Positions 22,433-27,436 of a stretch of 27,436 bases of DNA are shown one piece after another. The notes beneath the pieces were generated by a model that saw only the letters and a list, made by a program, of their open reading frames with translations, did not search any database and was not told the origin of the DNA. The position numbers and the translations under genes were made by a program. This DNA is from an uncultured Anaerotignum sp. (GTDB lineage Bacteria > Bacillota > Clostridia > Lachnospirales > Anaerotignaceae). The DNA lies in NCBI RefSeq assembly GCF_905212195.1, contig NZ_CAJMDQ010000024.1:1-27436 (forward strand), in the 5' to 3' direction. Within the stretch, counting starts at the first letter, position 1. Every line of letters begins with the position of its first letter.

Positions 22433-23692
22433 TCAATGAACGCTTTTATTAATAAATTCTGGCTGCATCTTGGAATACATGATCTTCTGCTCTGAATACA
22501 AGCCATAATATCCAGACAGCATATAGCTGACAGCGCAAGCCAGTGTGTAATATGCAATTCCTTCTGCGCCAAAGAGTTCCACACAAAGAATCACAGAAGC
22601 AATGGGACAGTTGGTAACACCGCAAAACAGCGCCGCCATGCCGGTTCCTGCCGCAAAAGATGCCGGCAGTCCAATCCAAGGGCCAATGACACATCCAAAT
22701 GTTGCTCCCACAAAAAAGGATGGTACGATTTCGCCGCCTTTATATCCTGCCCCAAGCGTCAATGCTGTCAGCAGAATTTTCCACAAAAACGCCGGATATT
22801 CCGCTTCCCCTGCAATGGCACGGGCAATGACATCCATCCCAGCCCCGTTATAATCACGGGTACCCAGCAGCAATGTGATCGCCACCACAATACATCCCCC
22901 GACAAAAATTCGGATGTAACCGTTTTTGAAAATCTGTTTATAGTATTTTCCAGCCGTTTCCATCGCCAGACAAAACAGCACACTGACACCGGCACAAAAC
23001 ATTCCTAACAATATGACAGACCCAACACCAGATGGGCTCAATGCTGGTACAGACTCCAATGTAAACGATGTTGGTGTCACCCCGCAGGCCATGGATAGGC
23101 CCGTTGCTGTAATAGCCGCAATGATGCTCGGCACAATGGCTGAGTAATGCATGATACCAACGGTAATGACTTCCATGGAAAACACCACCGCCGCTACAGG
23201 TGTGCCAAACAACGCCGCAAAACCTGCGCTCATACCGCACATGGTAATGATTCTTTCATCCTTTTCATCCAGTTTAATTTTTCTGCCTACAAAAGAACCG
23301 ATACTGCCCCCAATCTGGAGCGCTGCCCCTTCTCTGCCAGCAGAACCGCCCAGCAGATGAGTAATGATGGTACTGATAAAAATCAGCGGCGTCAGTCGCA
23401 GACTTACTTTTTCATTGACGCGAACAGCAATCAAAATCAAATTGGTGCCGCGGTCATTCTGCATCCGCAGCAAGTGGTACAACCCTGCAATGACAAGACC
23501 GCCCAAAGGCAGCAGAAACAGTATCCATGGATGGGACATACGAAATGCAGTCACTTCCTCCAGCAATATATGAAATGCAATCCCTACCACACCAACAACT
23601 GCACCAATGACAGCACCGATGAAAGACCATATCAAAAAAACGTAAACGCCCTTTTCACTGCCCTCTAAATAACGGTTAAGTCTTTCCAGCAA
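22433..23692 (-). CDS. CLC-F-type antiporter, probable fluoride exporter
   Basis: A 419-residue CLC family membrane protein with about ten or more helices. THLLGGSAGREGAALQIGGSIG (111-132) includes the gating glutamate Glu121. The usual GSGIP chloride motif is missing; the equivalent stretch is MQNDRGTNLILIAVRVNEKVSLRLTP (77-102), and the late filter region is CGVTNCP (357-363). Both match the pattern I know for CLC-F proteins, which exchange fluoride for protons, better than chloride-type CLCs. GYKGGEIVPSFFVGATFG (316-333) is the usual second filter loop. The start is the TTG at 23692 behind AGGAGA. No fluoride riboswitch is visible in the leader. Assignment to CLC is firm; fluoride specificity is inferred from these motifs. 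Confidence 0.82.
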   Translation of the reverse strand: MLERLNRYLEGSEKGVYVFLIWSFIGAVIGAVVGVVGIAFHILLEEVTAFRMSHPWILFLLPLGGLVIAGLYHLLRMQNDRGTNLILIAVRVNEKVSLRLTPLIFISTIITHLLGGSAGREGAALQIGGSIGSFVGRKIKLDEKDERIITMCGMSAGFAALFGTPVAAVVFSMEVITVGIMHYSAIVPSIIAAITATGLSMACGVTPTSFTLESVPALSPSGVGSVILLGMFCAGVSVLFCLAMETAGKYYKQIFKNGYIRIFVGGCIVVAITLLLGTRDYNGAGMDVIARAIAGEAEYPAFLWKILLTALTLGAGYKGGEIVPSFFVGATFGCVIGPWIGLPASFAAGTGMAALFCGVTNCPIASVILCVELFGAEGIAYYTLACAVSYMLSGYYGLYSEQKIMYSKMQPEFINKSVH

Positions 23693-23777
23693 ACCGAATC
23701 TCTCCTTTTATTCTAATTTCTTCCTGCAGAATCCATCCTTAGAAGATTTGTTCTTCCTATCAAAACAGTTTGCAGTC

Positions 23778-23805
23778 ATTATACCATAGCCCATCTTTCC
23801 TGCAA
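23778..23805 (-). promoter_or_regulatory. CLC gene promoter
   Basis: Minus strand: -35 TTGCAG (23800-23805), a 16-base spacer and -10 TATAAT (23778-23783). The leader is about 80 bases with no recognised riboswitch. Confidence 0.65.
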
Positions 23806-23828
23806 AATAAAACCACAAATTTTTGCAA

Positions 23829-23877
23829 AGAAAAAGCAATTTCCTCAAAAGACCCCTTCTGAAAAAATTGCTTTTCC
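23829..23877 (-). terminator. Terminator of the two-component operon
   Basis: Minus strand: AAAAGCAATT pairs with AATTGCTTTT, flanking a loop with TTTTTTC and GAGGAA, and a T-rich tail follows. It lies about 58 bases after the kinase stop. Confidence 0.65.
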
Positions 23878-23934
23878 AAAAAATTTCTACCTATTAAATA
23901 TTCTGATATGACTTATCCAATCTATTCGTTTGGT

Positions 23935-26280
23935 TCATGACTTTTGTTCTTCTTCGTCAGTTTTTGTTTCTTCCTCTTCTTCCGAAGAACCCTCTTCCGT
24001 CATCTCTGTTTCGTCTTTGGTTTCTTCCACAGATTCTTCTTCCATTTCTTCATTTTCCATTTCCTCGTCTTCATCCTCAGCATCACTTGGGTCATTTTTC
24101 CAAAGCTGCATACTGACAATGGCTTTGAACAAATCGCCGTCTACTTGGATACCAAAAGTACCGCCCTGTACTTCTGCCAGACTTTGAGCAATGGAAAGCC
24201 CCAGACCACTGCCTTCTGTGGTGCGGGAACTGTCCCCACGGACAAAACGTTCCGTCAGTCGGGTAGCATCAAAGTCAATGGGCGCTGCGGAAATGTTTTT
24301 CATTACCAGAATACCATGTTCCTCCGTCTGGAAAATATCAATATATACCCGAGAACCTTCCATAGAATACTTGATGACATTGGAGAGCATATTTTCCAGA
24401 ATTCGCCACATATGTCTGCCGTCAGCTTCGATAAAGACTGGTTCTGGACAACTGAGTCTGAATTCCAGTTTTGCTTCCTCAATCTTTTCTTCCATTTCAC
24501 CAATTGCCTGCATGGTCAGCTGACGGTAATCAATGCGCATTTTTTCTACTGCCACATTGCCGCTGGAAACTTTGCTGGCTTCAATCAGGTCTTCAATCAA
24601 TTGTTTCAGGCGATAGGACTTCACTTGCAGTACATCCACATATTCTCTGGCAACAGGATTGTCCAGTTTCTGCTGTTTCAGCAAATCTACATAAGTAACG
24701 ATGGATGTCAGCGGTGTTTTCAGGTCATGTGAAACATTGGTAATCAGTTCTGTTTTCATACGTTCCCCTTTTACCGCTTCTTCTACAGCGTTTTTCAGAC
24801 CGTCCTGAATATTGGCAATATCTTCCGCAAAATTCAGGAAAGAAGGTGAAATCTCCGCCAAATCTAACTGGTAAGTCAGATTGCCTTTTGATGTTTCTCT
24901 TGCGGAAATCATAATGCGCTTCAAAGAACGCAGGGCACGCAAAAACAGATACAGACAGAATATGTTAAACGCAACCAACAATCCAAAGAACAAAAGTACC
25001 AGACTGCTGTTGAAATACATGCAAATCATAAACACCAGGAAGCAGTTGCAAACACCGTATGCCAGCATTACCAACAGCATCCAACCCCGGAACGTTGCTC
25101 CGGTAAAAAGAGAGGCAATCTTGCGCAAAAATACAGAAACCAGTGTATTTCTTGCCAAAATCTTCCCTTTTATCTGCCTGCTCAAAGACAAAACATAGCT
25201 AAGTCCCACAGCAACATCGGCAATATACAAAATGCCCAGCAGTGTCAGGAATACATACGACCAGAATGGCATACCGCGGTAAAGAATAAACTCCAGCAGC
25301 GTCAGCGCCATAAAGAAAGAGAAGATTCCGAACAGTGCTACCAACAGGAAATGTATTTCATTATAGATTCTGTCCACAAGGAGGTATTTCACCTGACCGC
25401 CTTTTGTTTTCTGTCCTGCCACACGAATCAGATACACCAGACAAATCATAAACAGCAAAAATGCAACGGTGGATACCACAAACAGGTAAGGCATGCTGGT
25501 CTTTGCCAGTATGAATTCCTGATATAAGTCGTAGAAATCATCGCCTTCTCTAAGAGGCTCGTCCACTGCGGCATACACACGGTAATTACTGTTTTCCACA
25601 TAAGCATTGCTGTAGGCGTAATAAGACTTATCACTTAGGTTATCGCTGGAAAATTCCGCAGAAAGCATAATGGTATGACTTTTGCTGCTGACCTCTGCCC
25701 GGGTTGCGTTCCCGGCAATAACACGCCCCTGTTCATCTTCTACAAAGTAATAGAAGTTTGTCAGGCTTTCCAGATACCGCACAGCTTCCCGGTATTCGTC
25801 CAGCTGATCCTGAATGTACATCTGGCGGTACTGGGGCAAACGGGTTTCCACCAGTTCCTGATATTCTATGAACTTATCCTCTAGCCTTTCAGGAATCACG
25901 CCATATACAATAAGCCCATCATAAGTATCATTGATTTCCGTATTACCGGTTATGACCCCGTCAATGATGTTGTAATACCGTTTGAAGCCAGCCAGCAGTG
26001 CTTCTCTGTCTACTTTTTCTCCTGACTGTATCTTGGCTTCACTTTCATAATAAACATCTGCCAGAACTGCTTTATCTAATGTAGAAAAAAACAGATTTCG
26101 CAGTTCCACGGTATCATAGAAATTTTCTTCCGTCAGGATGCTCCTGCCCCAGTCTTTCGTTACACTGGAAAAGACAACCCCGCAGAAAAAGATCACCAGT
26201 GCCATCACAAAAAGCATACAGGACGCGCATACCTTCCAGCCCGTCTGGTATAGCTTAGATTTTTTCAATTTTGTAGCCAA
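23935..26280 (-). CDS. Multi-pass sensor histidine kinase with acidic C-terminal tail
   Basis: A 781-residue membrane kinase. A first membrane helix (about 17-40) leads into an extracytoplasmic sensor of about 215 residues (41-257), then roughly six more helices between 260 and 450, an unusually large membrane part. The kinase core has the H-box ELITNVSHDLKTPLTS with the phospho-acceptor His518, the N-box WRILENMLSNVIKYS (625-639), FVRGDSS and the ATP-lid motif GSGLGLSIAQ (690-699). Residues 730-781 form a tail made almost only of Glu, Asp, Met, Thr and Ser. It starts with TTG at 26280, overlapping the regulator gene by 26 bases; AAGGTGG nine bases upstream supports this. The signal sensed is unknown. 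It works with the adjacent response regulator. Confidence 0.93.
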   Translation of the reverse strand: MATKLKKSKLYQTGWKVCASCMLFVMALVIFFCGVVFSSVTKDWGRSILTEENFYDTVELRNLFFSTLDKAVLADVYYESEAKIQSGEKVDREALLAGFKRYYNIIDGVITGNTEINDTYDGLIVYGVIPERLEDKFIEYQELVETRLPQYRQMYIQDQLDEYREAVRYLESLTNFYYFVEDEQGRVIAGNATRAEVSSKSHTIMLSAEFSSDNLSDKSYYAYSNAYVENSNYRVYAAVDEPLREGDDFYDLYQEFILAKTSMPYLFVVSTVAFLLFMICLVYLIRVAGQKTKGGQVKYLLVDRIYNEIHFLLVALFGIFSFFMALTLLEFILYRGMPFWSYVFLTLLGILYIADVAVGLSYVLSLSRQIKGKILARNTLVSVFLRKIASLFTGATFRGWMLLVMLAYGVCNCFLVFMICMYFNSSLVLLFFGLLVAFNIFCLYLFLRALRSLKRIMISARETSKGNLTYQLDLAEISPSFLNFAEDIANIQDGLKNAVEEAVKGERMKTELITNVSHDLKTPLTSIVTYVDLLKQQKLDNPVAREYVDVLQVKSYRLKQLIEDLIEASKVSSGNVAVEKMRIDYRQLTMQAIGEMEEKIEEAKLEFRLSCPEPVFIEADGRHMWRILENMLSNVIKYSMEGSRVYIDIFQTEEHGILVMKNISAAPIDFDATRLTERFVRGDSSRTTEGSGLGLSIAQSLAEVQGGTFGIQVDGDLFKAIVSMQLWKNDPSDAEDEDEEMENEEMEEESVEETKDETEMTEEGSSEEEEETKTDEEEQKS

Positions 26281-26953
26281 TACCCCACACCACCTTCAAA
26301 TACTTTGGCTCTTTCGGATTGATCTCGATTTTTTCACGAATACGACGAATATGTACAGAAACCGTATTTTCCGGTGCAAAAGATAATTCATTCCATACTT
26401 TTTCATAAATCTGATCAATGGAGAATACTTTTCCGGCATTTTCCATCAAAAGCTGCAAAATACCATATTCTGTTGCAGTCAGTTTTACAGGTTCCCCTTC
26501 TACACGTACTTCCTTGGCATCTTTATCCAGTTCCAGACCGCCAATTTTAATCACATTGCTTTTTTCTGCAATACTGCCCAAAGAGGTGTACCGGCGCATC
26601 TGGCTTTTTACTCTTGCCAGAAGTTCCAGCGGGTTAAAAGGTTTTGTGATATAGTCATCCGCGCCGAAGTTCAGACCCAGAATCTTGTCTGTATCTTCTG
26701 ATTTGGCAGACAGAATGATAATGGGAATATTCAGTGTTTCACGGATTTTCACTGTTGTATTGAGGCCGTCCATTTTGGGCATCATCACATCCAGCAAAAT
26801 CAGGTGAATCTCATTTTCTTCCAATGCCTGCAGCGCTTCCAGACCGTTATAGGCTTTGATGACGTTATAGTTCTCCTGTTTCAGATAAATTTCGATAGCA
26901 TCTACGATGCTCTTATCGTCGTCACAAACTAGAATATTAAATTTGTTTTCCAT
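26255..26953 (-). CDS. OmpR/PhoB-family response regulator
   Basis: A 232-residue transcription factor and partner of the downstream kinase. The receiver domain has the acidic pocket DDD at 11-13, the phospho-acceptor Asp55 (LILLDVMMPKMDG), and Lys104 (YITKPF). The C-terminal winged helix (about 132-230) shows LTATEYGILQLLMENAGKVFS and the recognition-helix region NTVSVHIRRIREKIE, ending in VVWGIGYKIEKI, typical of the VanR/PhoB type. The ATG at 26953 follows GGGGGA. The kinase gene starts inside its last codons, so the two are translationally coupled. It probably regulates itself: an 11-bp direct repeat spaced 22 bp lies upstream. Confidence 0.95.
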   Translation of the reverse strand: MENKFNILVCDDDKSIVDAIEIYLKQENYNVIKAYNGLEALQALEENEIHLILLDVMMPKMDGLNTTVKIRETLNIPIIILSAKSEDTDKILGLNFGADDYITKPFNPLELLARVKSQMRRYTSLGSIAEKSNVIKIGGLELDKDAKEVRVEGEPVKLTATEYGILQLLMENAGKVFSIDQIYEKVWNELSFAPENTVSVHIRRIREKIEINPKEPKYLKVVWGIGYKIEKI

Positions 26954-27006
26954 AATATTTCCCCCTGTATTGCATTTTTTCTCAACGTTATCATAACAAG
27001 TAAGTT

Positions 27007-27039
27007 TTACAAAAAAACGGTGACTTCCTTACAAAAAAA
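27007..27039. repeat. 22-bp-spaced direct repeat upstream of the response regulator
   Basis: TTACAAAAAAA occurs exactly at 27007-27017 and 27029-27039, a 22-bp period (two helical turns). Direct repeats at such spacing are typical binding sites of OmpR-type regulators. They lie in the 399-base gap (26954-27352) between the divergent regulator and secreted-protein genes. The rest of that gap is very AT-rich and holds the promoter at 27232-27260 but no gene. No clear minus-strand promoter was identified; GTTATCATAAC, a small palindrome (26987-26997), lies close to the regulator start. Confidence 0.5.
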
Positions 27040-27231
27040 TTAAATTATCCGTCAAAGACAGTGTACCATGTTCTGAGATAAAACACAAAGGCGAATGTAT
27101 TTTCATATGACTGAATTATAAAAAGTTTCTATATATTTGTTAAAAATTTTCTTATAATTTAAAATGTTTTCTGCTTTATATCACAATTCATAATTATTTT
27201 TATAATTAATGTAAAATTAACTGGTATACGC

Positions 27232-27260
27232 TTGTAATTACTTCACAGTTAATGTATAAT
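27232..27260 (+). promoter_or_regulatory. Promoter of the secreted-protein gene
   Basis: -35 TTGTAA (27232-27237), a 17-base spacer and -10 TATAAT (27255-27260). The leader is about 86 bases. TTAATGTA occurs at 27206-27213 and again at 27249-27256, overlapping the -10. Confidence 0.75.
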
Positions 27261-27352
27261 GCAGGCGTAAGATTATGTATTTTTTCTACCATACAATTTG
27301 ATATAAAAATGTATGATAAGGAAAAAAATTTACGTTTTGAAGGAGGATAAAT

Positions 27353-27436
27353 ATGAAAAAACACACAGGAAAAATGATTTCCCTGTCTCTGGCAGTTGCT
27401 ATGGCTATGACAGCAGCACCTGTGACAGCACTGGCA
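27353..27436 (+). CDS. N-terminus of a secreted protein (cut by the window end)
   Basis: Only 28 residues are visible: a signal peptide with a KK start, a hydrophobic core (MISLSLAVAMAMTAAP) and a likely signal-peptidase I site after VTALA. The ATG at 27353 is preceded by AAGGAGG. There is no lipobox cysteine. It is divergent from the two-component system and has a strong promoter with a long leader, consistent with an abundant exported or surface protein. The family cannot be told. Confidence 0.8.
   Translation, partial: MKKHTGKMISLSLAVAMAMTAAPVTALA

Noticed and set aside
23693..23830. A fluoride riboswitch before the CLC gene
   Set aside because: No GGNGATGG-type start or matching pseudoknot sequence was found by eye.
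1..27436. CRISPR arrays, tRNA genes, insertion sequences or prophage
   Set aside because: No spaced repeats, cloverleaf sequences, transposase or phage genes were recognised; the only recombinase sits in a housekeeping operon.

Overview
The window looks like chromosomal DNA of an anaerobic, low-to-mid GC Clostridia-type Firmicute, probably Lachnospirales-like. The signs are strong AGGAGG ribosome binding sites, frequent TTG starts, TTGACA/TATAAT promoters, U-tailed terminators, the rel-dtd-hemZ-hisS gene order, an anaerobic HemZ, a class II aldolase and a Firmicute-style 6S RNA. The genus assignment is inference. No insertion sequence, prophage, CRISPR array, tRNA or rRNA was seen.

Layout. 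1-620: the tail of an unidentified cysteine-rich protein, then an IscR-like Rrf2 regulator closed by a bidirectional terminator. 617-3312 (minus): 6S RNA with its own promoter and terminator, followed by an SLH plus SpoIID/LytB lipoprotein. 3366-4194 (minus): a small membrane protein translationally coupled to lspA. 4199-6745 (minus): a MATE exporter with a hairpin leader, and a metallo-beta-lactamase-fold protein with an altered metal motif. 6768-7906 (minus): fructose-bisphosphate aldolase with a palindrome over its -35 box. 7983-8462 (minus): a DUF3788-like gene broken by a one-base frameshift. 8514-14130 (minus): the operon rel, dtd, hemZ, hisS from one strong promoter. 14141-15301 (minus): a NagZ-like lipoprotein, divergent from the plus-strand operon ttcA-like, Xer-like recombinase, Nudix hydrolase (15381-17980). 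18034-19746 (plus): a two-gene unit of a SUKH (SMI1/KNR4) protein and a membrane-anchored extracytoplasmic protein. 19748-22212 (minus): an amino-acid ABC importer in the order binding protein, permease, ATPase. 22433-23805 (minus): a CLC-F-type antiporter, likely a fluoride exporter. 23829-26953 (minus): a two-component system with an unusual multi-pass kinase bearing an acidic tail. 27232-27436 (plus): the promoter and signal peptide of a secreted protein that runs off the window.

Most of the content is housekeeping: stringent response, tRNA charging and proofreading, lipoprotein processing, glycolysis, wall recycling, amino-acid uptake and ion or drug export. No defence island or clearly new multigene system is present. 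The best candidates for something undescribed are the SUKH/anchored-protein pair, the acidic-tailed kinase with 22-bp-spaced repeats before its operon, the palindromes at the fba promoter, and catalytic-motif deviations in Dtd and the metallo-beta-lactamase-fold protein.
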